Of a stretch of 41,361 nt of DNA, positions 14,456 through 22,872 are shown in pieces (within the stretch, counting starts at the first letter, position 1; each line of letters starts with the position of its first letter). The notes under the pieces were generated by a model. It saw only the letters and a list, made by a program, of their open reading frames with translations. It had not been told where the DNA came from and made no database searches. The position numbers and the translations under genes are program-made. The DNA is taken from assembly GCF_018070465.1 (NCBI RefSeq), contig NZ_JAGPXT010000030.1, positions 24,565 to 65,925 of the forward strand, read 5' to 3'. Source of the stretch: Micromonospora sp. C95 (GTDB lineage Bacteria; Actinomycetota; Actinomycetes; Mycobacteriales; Micromonosporaceae).

Positions 14456-15913
14456 TCAGGCGATGACGCTCGGCTCCGGCCAGCGGGCCTGCCCCGCCCG
14501 GTCCAGGTCGTAACGGACCGCCGCGATCCGCCCGACGGCCTCGACCAGGTCGACGGCCGGCAGGGTGAACGGCAGCCGCAGGAAGCGCTCCAGCGTCCCG
14601 TCGAGGCCGAAGCGGGGGCCGGGCGCCAGGCGTACGCCGACCTCCTCGGCGGCCCGCGCCAGGGCACTGGAGATCGGCCCGTCCAGCTCGGCCCAGAGGG
14701 TCACCCCACCGCGCGGCACGGTGACCCGCCACTCCGGCAGCCGGGCGGCCAGCGCGCCGAGCAACGCGTCACGCTGCACGGCCAGTTGTGCCCGCCGGGC
14801 GGCCACGATGGCCGGCGCGACCTCCAGCAGGTGCACCGCGACCAGCTGGTCCAGCACCGGGCTGGACATGTCGACACCCACCCGCGCCGCGGCCAGTCGC
14901 TGCACCTGCGGTGCCGAGGTCCGGATCCAGCCGATCCGCAGCCCGCCCCAGAACGGCTTGCTCATGCCGCCGACGGTCACCACCCGGGAGTGCCGGTCGA
15001 AGCTCGCGGTCGGTGGCGGCAGGTCGGTCCCGTCCAGCGGCAGGTCCACGAACGACTCGTCGATCACCAGGTCGGTGCCGACCGCGTGCGCGGTGGCCAC
15101 CAGCCGTTCCCGCAGCTCCGCCGGCATCAGGTGCCCGGTCGGGTTCTGGAAGTCGGGGATCAGGTAACCGACCCGGGGCCGCACCTGCCGCAACGTGCCC
15201 AGCAGCAGGTCCGCGTCCCAACCGTCGGCGTCGGTGGCCAGGCCGTGCGTGGTGATCCGGGCCCGCCGGGCGGCCAGCGCCGCCAGCGCGTTCGGATAGC
15301 TCGGCGACTCGACAAGCACCCCGCCGCCCGGCGCGAGCGCCAACCGCAGCACCAGGTCCAGGGCGTGCTGCGTGCCGTTGGTGACCATGATCTGGTCGGG
15401 TGAGGTGGGCAGCCCCCGCTCGGTGTACCGCTGGGCGACCGCCTCCCGCAGCTCGATGATCCCGATCGGGTGGTACCCGGCACCGTTGAGGTAGCGGGGC
15501 AGGTCCTCGGCCGCCGCGCGGGCCGCCGGCAGCAGCTCGGGCGGAGCGGCCAACGCCGCCACACCGAGGTCGAGCATGTCCCGGTCGTCAAGCGGGATCC
15601 ACAGTCCGTTCGGCGCCACCCGGTGCGTCCCCGGCAGCATGGTCCAGCTTCCGGCGCCCCGCCGGCTGGCCAGGTGCCCGCTGTCGCGCAGCTCCCGGTA
15701 CGCGGCGGTGACGGTGGTACGGCTCACCCGCAACGCCTCGGCCAGGTCCCGTTCGGCGGGCAGGCGGACGCCGAGGGGTAGCCGACCGTCGGCGAGCAGG
15801 CCGCGTACCGCACCGGCCAGCGCGGCATAGTCAGGGCTGCGCCGCCGGCCAGGCAGGGCGTGCCACTGCCCGAGCAGTCGGGCCAATTGGACCCCACGTA
15901 CCTGACTCACCAT
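14456..15913 (-). CDS. MocR-type regulator (GntR helix-turn-helix plus aminotransferase domain)
   Basis: A 485-residue protein. The N-terminal winged helix is at about residues 27-95 (LPAERDLAEALRVSRTTVTA). It is followed by a fold-type I PLP domain with NGTQHALDLVLRLALAPGG, DFQNPTGH and the PLP-lysine stretch VVTVGGMSKPFWGGLRIGWI. MocR proteins use the PLP domain as a sensor, often of PLP or amino compounds. It is divergent from a YczE-like membrane protein, the same pairing as ycxD-yczE in Bacillus. The ATG at 15913 is chosen for the GGAGAG five nt upstream; the frame continues 25 codons further into the operator region. Confidence 0.92.
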   Translation of the reverse strand: MVSQVRGVQLARLLGQWHALPGRRRSPDYAALAGAVRGLLADGRLPLGVRLPAERDLAEALRVSRTTVTAAYRELRDSGHLASRRGAGSWTMLPGTHRVAPNGLWIPLDDRDMLDLGVAALAAPPELLPAARAAAEDLPRYLNGAGYHPIGIIELREAVAQRYTERGLPTSPDQIMVTNGTQHALDLVLRLALAPGGGVLVESPSYPNALAALAARRARITTHGLATDADGWDADLLLGTLRQVRPRVGYLIPDFQNPTGHLMPAELRERLVATAHAVGTDLVIDESFVDLPLDGTDLPPPTASFDRHSRVVTVGGMSKPFWGGLRIGWIRTSAPQVQRLAAARVGVDMSSPVLDQLVAVHLLEVAPAIVAARRAQLAVQRDALLGALAARLPEWRVTVPRGGVTLWAELDGPISSALARAAEEVGVRLAPGPRFGLDGTLERFLRLPFTLPAVDLVEAVGRIAAVRYDLDRAGQARWPEPSVIA

Positions 15914-15928
15914 GGCCACTCTCCGGAT

Positions 15929-15986
15929 ATTGGCTCTATCGTGCCGCCAATTGGCACCTAGAGTGGCATGCGTGGCAATGATTGGC
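15929..15986. promoter_or_regulatory. Divergent operator region with three phased ATTGGC boxes
   Basis: ATTGGC occurs at 15929-15934, 15950-15955 and 15981-15986, start to start 21 and 31 bp, that is two and three helical turns. The middle copy is half of the perfect palindrome GCCAATTGGC (15946-15955). The boxes span the 64-bp gap between mocR (start 15913) and the membrane gene (start 15978). MocR regulators are known to bind phased direct repeats, so autoregulation plus control of the neighbour is likely. Confidence 0.6.
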
Positions 15987-16625
15987 AACCTTCGGCACCG
16001 GCCGACGCGACGGCTGACGCACCTGTTCGTCGGGCTCGTCCTCTACGGCTTCAGCATGGCGCTGATGATCCGCTCCGGGCTCGGCCTGAACCCGTGGGAC
16101 GTGTTCCACCAGGGGTTGTCCGGGCTGACCGGCCTGAGCATGGGCACCGTGGTCATCGCGGTGGGCGTGCTGGTGCTGCTGGCCTGGATCCCGCTGCGCC
16201 AGCGCCCCGGCCTCGGCACCGTCGCCAACGTGGTGGTGATCGGCCTGGCGGTCGATGCGACCCTGGCCCTGCTGCCACCCGGCGGGCCACTTGCGCTGCG
16301 GATCGTCCTGCTGGTCGCCGGGATCGTCGGCAACGGCGCGGCCACCGCGCTCTACCTCGGCGCCCGACTCGGACCCGGCCCCCGGGACGGGTTGATGACC
16401 GGCCTGGTCGCCCGCCGCCCCGGCCGGTCGCTACGCCTGGTCCGCACCATCATCGAGGTCGGCGTGCTCGCCGTGGGCGCGGTGCTCGGCGGTACGGTCG
16501 GCATCGGCACCATCGCCTACGCGCTGACCATCGGACCGCTGGCCCAACTGTTCCTGCCCCTGTTCGACGTCGCCGAACCGAACCCACCGACGGTCGGACG
16601 GATCGAGCCGGCCCCGGCCACCTGA
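15978..16625 (+). CDS. YczE/YitT-like integral membrane protein
   Basis: A 215-residue, strongly hydrophobic protein. About five or six membrane segments are visible: residues 12-32, 45-70, 78-96, 103-122, 150-170 and 175-195. The stretch YGFSMALMIRSGLGLNPWDV (about 21-40) and LGPGPRDGLMTGL (about 127-139) are typical of the YczE family, whose transported substrate is unknown. The divergent MocR gene suggests control by a PLP-related or amino compound signal. The ATG at 15978 gives the family N-terminus. No good ribosome site is visible, and the start lies inside the operator region. Confidence 0.82.
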   Translation: MIGNLRHRPTRRLTHLFVGLVLYGFSMALMIRSGLGLNPWDVFHQGLSGLTGLSMGTVVIAVGVLVLLAWIPLRQRPGLGTVANVVVIGLAVDATLALLPPGGPLALRIVLLVAGIVGNGAATALYLGARLGPGPRDGLMTGLVARRPGRSLRLVRTIIEVGVLAVGAVLGGTVGIGTIAYALTIGPLAQLFLPLFDVAEPNPPTVGRIEPAPAT

Positions 16626-16769
16626 CGACCACCCAGCGCCACGGACCCCATACCGGATCGAGTCGGTCGCGTCCACCCGCATCGACTGTCGGCAATCATG
16701 ATGCCACTCACGGTCGCAGTGCGGCGATCGGTGTTTTCCTCAAGCCGGATCGCCCGGCAGAATCTCCGC

Positions 16770-17231
16770 ATGGGGGACAACGCCTGGCGTCGTACCGATG
16801 CATGGATCTTCGTCTCGCTGGTGATCGCCAGCGGCGCCGGCCGCCACCGGCGGTCCACGACCACCCGCCGCCCCGAGGGCGTGCGCCTCGCCGACGTGCT
16901 CTCCACGGCCGACCATCTCGACCAGAGCATCCCGGAACGGCACGACATCGAGGAGGCGATCCGCCGGTTGCTCGGTGCCGGGCTGGTCGACGTCTCCGAC
17001 GGCTGGTTCCGGATCACCCCCGACGGAGAACACCTGTGGCGCTCGCGGCCCAGCGCCGGGCTGGCCACCACCGTCGACACCGTGCAGGGCGTGCTCGCCC
17101 GCCGGCACGCGCCGGGCGCCGCGGACTGGCACCTCGACGAGCAGGAGCACGCCGCCGCCGTGCAGGAGTATCTGGTCCGCTCCATCCCGAGCCCCCGGCG
17201 CTCCCCCGAGGGACACTCCGGCCGCGGCTGA
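16770..17231 (+). CDS. Small winged-helix-like protein of unknown function
   Basis: A 153-residue soluble protein starting MGDNAWRRTDAWIFVSLVIA. The middle (DIEEAIRRLLGAGLVDVSDG then WFRITPDGEHLW) reads like a winged-helix domain in which a short helix pair precedes a beta wing. I recall similar small actinobacterial proteins but no function. The ATG at 16770 is chosen because the homologous-looking part starts there; CAGAAT lies 7 nt upstream and may be a leaderless -10, with no ribosome site. The upstream 144 bp show nothing else. It ends 48 bp from the convergent hisF end. Confidence 0.65.
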   Translation: MGDNAWRRTDAWIFVSLVIASGAGRHRRSTTTRRPEGVRLADVLSTADHLDQSIPERHDIEEAIRRLLGAGLVDVSDGWFRITPDGEHLWRSRPSAGLATTVDTVQGVLARRHAPGAADWHLDEQEHAAAVQEYLVRSIPSPRRSPEGHSGRG

Positions 17232-17279
17232 CCGCCGTACGCTCGGCGCCCGACCTGCCGCCGGTTGTGGACCCCGGCG

Positions 17280-18047
17280 TCAGCGCACCGGGTGACCGGC
17301 GCCGCGCAGCACGTCCTTGACCTCCGCCACGGTCAGCTCCCCGAAGTGGAACACACTGGCGGCCAGCACCGCGTCGGCGCCCGCACCGATCGCCGGCGGG
17401 AAGTGGGCGGCCGCACCGGCCCCCCCGCTGGCCACCACCGGAACGTCGACCACCCGGCGCACCGCGCCGATGAGTTCCAGGTCGAAGCCGGCCTTGGTGC
17501 CGTCGGCGTCCATCGAGTTGAGCAGGATCTCGCCCGCGCCCAGCTCGGCGCCGCGTCGCGCCCACTGCACGGCGTCCAGCCCGGTGCCGCGCCGGCCGCC
17601 GTGGGTGGTCACCTCGAAGCCGCTGCCGGTGCTGCCCGCCGGTGCCCGCCGCACGTCGAGCGAGAGCACCAGCACCTGCCGACCGAACCGCTCCGCGATC
17701 TCCGCGAGCAGCTCCGGGCGCGCGATCGCCGCCGTGTTCACCCCGATCTTGTCGGCTCCGGCGCGCAGCAGCGTGTCCACGTCCGCCACCGTCCGCACCC
17801 CGCCGCCGACGGTCAGCGGGATGAACACCGACTCCGCCGTACGCCGGACCACGTCGAGCATGGTGCCCCGGTCGCTGGACGAGGCGGTGACGTCGAGGAA
17901 GGTCAACTCGTCGGCGCCCGCACGGTCGTACGCGGCGGCCAGCTCGACCGGGTCGCCCGCGTCCCGCAGGTCGACGAAGTTGACGCCCTTGACCACCCGT
18001 CCCGCGTCCACGTCGAGACAGGGGATCACCCGTACCGCCACCGTCAT
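17280..18047 (-). CDS. hisF: Imidazole glycerol phosphate synthase, cyclase subunit
   Basis: A 255-residue (beta-alpha)8 barrel that, with HisH, turns PRFAR and glutamine-derived ammonia into imidazole glycerol phosphate and AICAR. The catalytic Asp11 is in VIPCLDVDAGRVVKG and the second catalytic Asp (about 130) in LVLSLDVRRA. The phosphate loops TVGGGVRTVADV and VVASGGAGAAAHF are intact. It is the last his gene of this cluster, separated from priA by an oxidoreductase gene. A TAGGCT six nt before the ATG and no ribosome site suggest an own leaderless promoter. Confidence 0.97.
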   Translation of the reverse strand: MTVAVRVIPCLDVDAGRVVKGVNFVDLRDAGDPVELAAAYDRAGADELTFLDVTASSSDRGTMLDVVRRTAESVFIPLTVGGGVRTVADVDTLLRAGADKIGVNTAAIARPELLAEIAERFGRQVLVLSLDVRRAPAGSTGSGFEVTTHGGRRGTGLDAVQWARRGAELGAGEILLNSMDADGTKAGFDLELIGAVRRVVDVPVVASGGAGAAAHFPPAIGAGADAVLAASVFHFGELTVAEVKDVLRGAGHPVR

Positions 18048-18059
18048 GCGACGAGCCTA
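18048..18059 (-). promoter_or_regulatory. Leaderless-type -10 element of hisF
   Basis: On the minus strand TAGGCT (18059-18054) is followed after 6 nt by the hisF ATG (18047). No Shine-Dalgarno sequence is present. This would let hisF be expressed apart from the upstream operon. Confidence 0.5.
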
Positions 18060-18114
18060 TCGCCGCCCGTACGACGCCCGGCACTCCGCTCGACCCGACG
18101 GGGTGCGCCGCCGG

Positions 18115-19113
18115 TCAAAGCCGCACCAGCATCTTGCCGAGGTTCTCCCCGCGCAGCAGGCCGAGGAAGGCCGCCGGAGCGTTCTCCAGGCCGTCGACGA
18201 TCGTCTCGTCGTACGCCAGTGCGCCCCCGCGCAGCCAACCGGAGACCTCGGGCACGAACTGCTCCCGCAGGTGGCCGTGGTCGCTGACGAGGAAACCGCG
18301 CAGCGTCAGCCGCTTGCCGATGACCTGGGCCAGGTTGCGCGGGGCAGCCGGCGCCTCGGTGTCGTTGTAGTGCGCGATCATGCCGCAGATCGCCGCCCGG
18401 CCGTGCACGTTCATCGACGAGATGGCCGCCTCCAGGTGCTCGCCGCCGACGTTGTCGAAGTAGACGTCGACGCCGTCCGGAGCGGCGGCGCGCAGCAGCT
18501 CGCGTACCGGGCCGTCGTGGTAGTCGAACGCGGCGTCGAAGCCGAGCGCCCGCAGTCGCTCGACCTTGGTCGCCGATCCGGCGCTGCCGACCACCCGGCC
18601 CGCGCCACGGAGCCGGGCGATCTGGCCGACCATGCTGCCGACCGCGCCGGCCGCGCCGGAGACGAAGACCGTCTCACCCGGGCGCATCGCGGCCACCTCC
18701 AGCAGCCCGGCGTACGCGGTCAGCCCGGTCATCCCGAGCACACCGAGGTACGCGGTCACCGGCGCCAGATCCGGGTCGACCTTCCGGGCGGTCTTCGCCT
18801 CGACAAGCGCGTAGTCTCGCCAGCCGAGGCCGTGCAGCACGGTGTCGCCCGGGGCGAAGCCGTCGGCGGAGCCGCTGACCACCTCACCGACCGCCCCGCC
18901 GTCAAGCGGTGCGTCCAGGGCGAAGGGTGGTACGTAGGACCGCACGTCGTTCATCCGCCCGCGCATGTACGGGTCCACCGACATGTACCGGTTGCGCACC
19001 AGCAGCTGCCCCGGGCCGGGCGTGGGGATCTCGGCGGTGACGAGCCGGAAATTGTCCTCGGTGGGCCAGCCCTGCGGGCGCGCGGCCAACTGGATCTCAC
19101 GGTTGGTGGGCAC
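18115..19113 (-). CDS. NADP-dependent oxidoreductase (zinc-free MDR, CurA/leukotriene-B4-reductase type)
   Basis: A 332-residue medium-chain reductase. The N-terminus has RNRYMSVDPYMRGRM, typical of the alkenal/one reductase group, and the cofactor fold has ETVFVSGAAGAVGSMVGQIA (about 155-174). YFDNVGGEHLEAAI and the end FLGLLRGENLGKMLVRL also fit. Structural zinc cysteines are absent. It probably reduces alpha,beta-unsaturated carbonyls. The GTG start follows AAGGA by 7 nt. It sits between priA and hisF in the same direction, with 54 and 67 bp gaps, and has no known part in histidine synthesis, so it looks inserted into the operon. Confidence 0.9.
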   Translation of the reverse strand: MPTNREIQLAARPQGWPTEDNFRLVTAEIPTPGPGQLLVRNRYMSVDPYMRGRMNDVRSYVPPFALDAPLDGGAVGEVVSGSADGFAPGDTVLHGLGWRDYALVEAKTARKVDPDLAPVTAYLGVLGMTGLTAYAGLLEVAAMRPGETVFVSGAAGAVGSMVGQIARLRGAGRVVGSAGSATKVERLRALGFDAAFDYHDGPVRELLRAAAPDGVDVYFDNVGGEHLEAAISSMNVHGRAAICGMIAHYNDTEAPAAPRNLAQVIGKRLTLRGFLVSDHGHLREQFVPEVSGWLRGGALAYDETIVDGLENAPAAFLGLLRGENLGKMLVRL

Positions 19114-19167
19114 GGGAGTGTCCTTCCTCTGCCGTCTGGGCGATGGCGCGGCGCGGCCGGGGCGGAA

Positions 19168-19893
19168 TCACGGCTTGGCCAGCACCGCCAGGGCCTGAGC
19201 CACGGTGAACGCCTCCGCGTAGAGCGCCTTGCCGGCGATGACCCCCTCCACGCCGACCGGCTCCAGGGTGGCCAGGGCCCGCAGGTCGTCCAGGGTGGAG
19301 ACGCCGCCGGAGGCGATCACCGGGGCGTCGGTGCGGGCGCACACCTCGCGCAGCAGGTCCAGGTTCGGCCCCCGCATGGTGCCGTCCTTGGTGATGTCGG
19401 TGACCACGTAGCGGGAGGCACCGGCCTTGTCGAGCCGCTCCAGCACCTCGTACAGGTCGCCGCCGTCCCGGGTCCAGCCCCGGGCCGCCAGGGTTCGACC
19501 GCGCACGTCCAGCCCGATCGCGACCCGGTCGCCGTACTCCGCGCAGACCCGGTCGCACCACTGCGGATCCTCAAGGGCGGCGGTGCCGATGTTCACCCGC
19601 TCGGCACCGGTCGCCAGCGCGGCGCGCAGCGAGGCGTCGTCCCGGATGCCACCGGACAGTTCCACCCGTACGTCGAGGCGGCGCACCACCTCGGCGAGCA
19701 GTTCGGCGTTGCTGCCCCGGCCGAACGCGGCGTCGAGATCGACCAGGTGGATCCACTCGGCACCGTCGCGCTGCCACGCCAGCGCGGCCTCCAGTGGGTC
19801 ACCGTAGGTGGTCTCGCTACCCGCGGCGCCCTGCACGAGCCGGACGGCCTGGCCGTCGGCGACGTCCACGGCGGGCAACAGGGTGAGGCTCAT
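19168..19893 (-). CDS. priA: Bifunctional phosphoribosyl isomerase (HisA/TrpF)
   Basis: A 241-residue (beta-alpha)8 barrel that isomerises ProFAR in histidine synthesis. In actinobacteria without trpF it also isomerises phosphoribosylanthranilate for tryptophan. The catalytic Asp near residue 11 is in LLPAVDVADGQAVRL, and the second in YVVTDITKDGTMRGPN. Phosphate loops ELSGGIRDDASL and VIASGGVSTLDDL are present. No trpF is seen near trpE, which supports the dual role. It is in the his operon between a small membrane protein gene and the oxidoreductase gene. Confidence 0.95.
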   Translation of the reverse strand: MSLTLLPAVDVADGQAVRLVQGAAGSETTYGDPLEAALAWQRDGAEWIHLVDLDAAFGRGSNAELLAEVVRRLDVRVELSGGIRDDASLRAALATGAERVNIGTAALEDPQWCDRVCAEYGDRVAIGLDVRGRTLAARGWTRDGGDLYEVLERLDKAGASRYVVTDITKDGTMRGPNLDLLREVCARTDAPVIASGGVSTLDDLRALATLEPVGVEGVIAGKALYAEAFTVAQALAVLAKP

Positions 19894-19915
19894 GTGTCGT
19901 GTCCCTCTCGCATGG

Positions 19916-20236
19916 TCAGCGGCGGTCCAGGGCGATCACCACGATCACCGGCAGGACGAGCAGCAGCAGCAGGATCAGCCCGACCCGCAGCGCCAGGTCG
20001 GGCACGAACACCCAGATCAGGGTGATCGCGGCCAGGGTGAGCGCCACGATCGCGGCCCGCTCGCCCTGGGAGTATCGCGGCAGCCGTCCGGTGCGGCCAC
20101 GACGCACCGTCGGCACCACCCGACGGACCAGTGCCCGACGACGCGCCCGGCGGGCGGCGGCGCGCTCCCGCAGCACCCGCTGCCGGGCCGCCTCCGCCTC
20201 CCGGGCCGCCCGCCGCTGGGCCCGTTCCCGGCTCAC
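19916..20236 (-). CDS. Small Arg-rich membrane protein
   Basis: A 106-residue protein. The first about 55 residues are Arg/Ala-rich and basic, followed by two hydrophobic segments (about 61-80 and 83-102) and a short DRR end. No family is recognised. It lies between hisH and priA with gaps of 22 and 30 bp, so it is probably co-transcribed with the his genes. The GTG at 20236 is assumed, and the length of the basic N-terminus is uncertain. Confidence 0.65.
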   Translation of the reverse strand: MSRERAQRRAAREAEAARQRVLRERAAARRARRRALVRRVVPTVRRGRTGRLPRYSQGERAAIVALTLAAITLIWVFVPDLALRVGLILLLLLVLPVIVVIALDRR

Positions 20237-20266
20237 CGTGGCCCCCGGCGGGCGCCACCGGCCGGC

Positions 20267-20938
20267 TCAGTCACCGGCGGGCACGGTGGCCAGCCAGTTG
20301 CGCAGCAACGCGGCACCGGTGTCGGCGGACTTCTCGGGGTGGAACTGGGCGGCCGACAGCGCACCGCGTTCCACCGCCGCGACGAAGTCGCAGTCGTGGT
20401 GGGCCGTGGTCACCCGGGCGCCGGACGCGGTCAGCGCGGCCGGGTCGGCGACGGCGTACGAGTGGACGAAGTAGAACCGGCTGTCGGCGGGCAGGCCGGC
20501 GAAGAGCACCGAACCGACCGGCGCCTGCACGGTGTTCCAGCCCATGTGCGGCAGCCGGGCGGCGGCGAGCCGGGTGACCGTGCCCGGCAGCAGGCCCAGT
20601 CCCTTGGTCACCACCCCGTGTTCGTCGCCGGAGTCGAAGAGGATCTGCATGCCCACGCAGATGCCCAGCACCGGGCGACCGGCGGCGACCCGCCCGGCGA
20701 TCACCGGCCCGGCACCGATCGCCTCGATGCCGGCCACGCACGCGGCGAAGGCACCGACCCCGGGCACCACCAGGCCGTCGGCGTCGGCGGCGGCGGCGAG
20801 ATCACCGGTGACCAGTACGTCGGCACCGGCAGCGGCCAGCGCCCGCTCGGCGGAGCGCAGATTGCCCGAGCCGTAGTCGAGCACCACGATCCGACGCCGT
20901 CCACCCGGGTGCGACCCACCCTCGGGCCGGCCGGTCAT
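20267..20938 (-). CDS. hisH: Imidazole glycerol phosphate synthase, glutaminase subunit
   Basis: A 223-residue class I glutamine amidotransferase that feeds ammonia to HisF. The nucleophile Cys is in VLGICVGMQILFD. The N-terminus IVVLDYGSGNLRSAERAL is typical, and the catalytic His and Glu are in AQFHPEKSADTG. The ATG overlaps the stop of the small membrane protein gene upstream (ATGA), so translation is coupled. It pairs with HisF, whose gene is three genes downstream. Confidence 0.96.
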   Translation of the reverse strand: MTGRPEGGSHPGGRRRIVVLDYGSGNLRSAERALAAAGADVLVTGDLAAAADADGLVVPGVGAFAACVAGIEAIGAGPVIAGRVAAGRPVLGICVGMQILFDSGDEHGVVTKGLGLLPGTVTRLAAARLPHMGWNTVQAPVGSVLFAGLPADSRFYFVHSYAVADPAALTASGARVTTAHHDCDFVAAVERGALSAAQFHPEKSADTGAALLRNWLATVPAGD

Positions 20939-21108
20939 GACCCGTCTCCCGGCAGCAGCCAGAGCACACCCGCGGCGGTGGCCAGCACGGCCAGCAGCGC
21001 GGTGACGACCACCGCACCGCGCGGCGCCCCCTGCCGGTGCAGGGACAGCGCCCCACCGACCAGCACCCCGGCCAGGATCAGCAGCAGCGTGGGCAGGATG
21101 CCGCTCAC
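20935..21108 (-). CDS. 57-residue membrane protein in the his operon
   Basis: Starts at GTG 21108, eight nt after GGAGG, and ends by ATGA overlap with hisH. It has two hydrophobic segments, GILPTLLLILAGVLVGGAL (about 3-21) and about 32-52, separated by a short basic loop (LHRQGAPRG). No family or function is known to me. The strong ribosome site and tight coupling between hisB and hisH make it a real gene. Confidence 0.8.
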   Translation of the reverse strand: MSGILPTLLLILAGVLVGGALSLHRQGAPRGAVVVTALLAVLATAAGVLWLLPGDGS

Positions 21109-21142
21109 CGGCGACACCTCCGCCGCACCGTACCCGTGCCGG

Positions 21143-21754
21143 TCACAACGCCCCCTTCGTGCTGGGAATCGCCCCGCCGGCCGTCGGGTCCACCGCGGTG
21201 GCCTCCCGCAGTGCCCGGGACACCGCCTTGAACTGCGCCTCGACCACGTGGTGGGCGTCCGGATGCCCACCGGGCCGGGCCGCCCGCAACACGTCCACGT
21301 GCAGGGTGATCCGGGCCGCCTGGCCGAAGGACTCCCAGATGTGCCGGGTCATGCTTGTCGGGTACACCGGGCCGATGTAGGGCGCCAGGGGCGGCTCGTC
21401 GTGCACCACGTACGGCCGACCGGAGAGGTCGACGGCCGCCCGGACCAGCACCTCGTCCATGGGCACGGTGGCCGAGCCGTACCGGCGGATGCCCGCCTTG
21501 TCGCCGAGCGCCTGGTCGACCGCGGCACCGAGAGCCAGCGCGGTGTCCTCCATCGTGTGGTGCGCGTCGATCTCCAGGTCACCCACCGTGCCCACGGTCA
21601 GGTCGAAACCACCGTGCCGGGCGATCTGGTGCAACATGTGGTCGTAGAAACCGATTCCGGTACTGATCTCGGCCACTCCGGTGCCGTCGAGGTCGATCTC
21701 GACCAGGACCTTGGTCTCCTTGGTGATCCGCTCCACCCGGGCGGTCCGGCTCAT
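21143..21754 (-). CDS. hisB: Imidazoleglycerol-phosphate dehydratase
   Basis: A 203-residue enzyme converting imidazole glycerol phosphate to imidazole acetol phosphate. The metal-binding repeats are STGIGFYDHMLHQIARHG and DAHHTMEDTALALG, with a second pair in DAHHVVEAQFKA. It is the monofunctional form without the phosphatase domain found in E. coli. The ATG at 21754 overlaps the hisC stop (ATGA); the frame is open upstream but that DNA is hisC. Confidence 0.97.
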   Translation of the reverse strand: MSRTARVERITKETKVLVEIDLDGTGVAEISTGIGFYDHMLHQIARHGGFDLTVGTVGDLEIDAHHTMEDTALALGAAVDQALGDKAGIRRYGSATVPMDEVLVRAAVDLSGRPYVVHDEPPLAPYIGPVYPTSMTRHIWESFGQAARITLHVDVLRAARPGGHPDAHHVVEAQFKAVSRALREATAVDPTAGGAIPSTKGAL

Positions 21755-22872
21755 GATGTGCCTTTCGTCGGTAGCGGCTGCGGGGCGGTCAAACCCTCGC
21801 GCTGGATACTGTCCACGGCGGCGAGGAAGGCGTCGGTCTCGGCCCGGGTACCGGCGGTGACCCGCAGCCAACCGGGCAGGCCCACGTCACGCACCAGCAC
21901 GCCGTGCGCCAGCAGCGCCCGCCAGGCCACCGACTGGTCGCCGCCGACCTCGTACAACACGAAGTTGGCGTCGCTGTCGGCGACCCGCAGGCCACGACCG
22001 CGCAGTTCGGTGACGATGCGGTCACGCTGCTCGGCGATCTCGGCGACCGTGGCGAGCAGGGCGTCACGGTGGGCCAACGCGGCCCGCGCGGCGGCCTGGG
22101 TGAGCGCGGAGAGGTGGTACGGCAGCCGGACCAGCTGCACCGCCGCCACCACCGCCGGGTCGGCGGCCAGGTAGCCCAGCCGGCCACCGGCGAACCCGAA
22201 CGCCTTGCTCATCGTCCGGGTGACCACCAGCCGAGGGTGCCCGGGCAGCACCGCCAGGGCGCTGACCGTGCCCGGCCGGGCGAACTCCGCGTACGCCTCG
22301 TCGACCACCACCATCCCCGGGGCGACGTCCAGCACCGCGTCGATCACCGCCGGGTCGAGCGCGGTGCCGGTGGGATTGTTCGGCGAGCAGAGGAAGACCA
22401 CGTCGGGCCGGTGCTCGCGGACCTGCGCGACGGCCTCGTCGGCGGTCAGGGCGAAGTCGGCCCCCCGGCGGGCCGGCACCCACCCGGTGCCCGTGCCGCG
22501 CGCCAGCAGCGGATGCATCGAGTACGCCGGGGTGAACCCGAGCGCGCTGCGTCCCGGCCCGCCGAACGCCTGGAGCAGCTGCTGCTGGACCTCGTTGGAG
22601 CCGTTGGCCGCCCACACCCCGTCGGCGGTGAGCCCGTGGCCGAGGTACCCGGCCAGGTCGGCGCGCAACGCCACCGCGTCCCGGTCGGGGTAGCGGTTGA
22701 GATCGCGCAGCTCCGCCGTGAGGGCCTTGCCGATCGCCTCGGCCACCGCCTCCGGCACCGGGTGGGAGTTCTCGTTGGTGTTCAGCCGCACCGGCACGTC
22801 TAGCTGCGGCGCACCGTACGGCGACAGCCCGCGTAGCTCGTCCCGGATCGGCAGGTCGTCGGGCCCGGTCAT
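21751..22872 (-). CDS. hisC: Histidinol-phosphate aminotransferase
   Basis: A 373-residue PLP enzyme (fold type I) that makes histidinol phosphate. The N-terminal RLNTNENSHPVPEAV, FLCSPNNPTGTALDP, the VVDEAYAEFARP stretch and the PLP lysine in TMSKAFGFAGGRLGYL are all present. The ATG overlaps the hisD stop (ATGA), and its stop overlaps hisB (ATGA). Confidence 0.97.
   Translation of the reverse strand: MTGPDDLPIRDELRGLSPYGAPQLDVPVRLNTNENSHPVPEAVAEAIGKALTAELRDLNRYPDRDAVALRADLAGYLGHGLTADGVWAANGSNEVQQQLLQAFGGPGRSALGFTPAYSMHPLLARGTGTGWVPARRGADFALTADEAVAQVREHRPDVVFLCSPNNPTGTALDPAVIDAVLDVAPGMVVVDEAYAEFARPGTVSALAVLPGHPRLVVTRTMSKAFGFAGGRLGYLAADPAVVAAVQLVRLPYHLSALTQAAARAALAHRDALLATVAEIAEQRDRIVTELRGRGLRVADSDANFVLYEVGGDQSVAWRALLAHGVLVRDVGLPGWLRVTAGTRAETDAFLAAVDSIQREGLTAPQPLPTKGTS

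Noticed and set aside
17317..20025. Long open frame on the plus strand opposite hisF, the oxidoreductase and priA
   Set aside because: It crosses three real genes on the minus strand and shows no recognisable domain.
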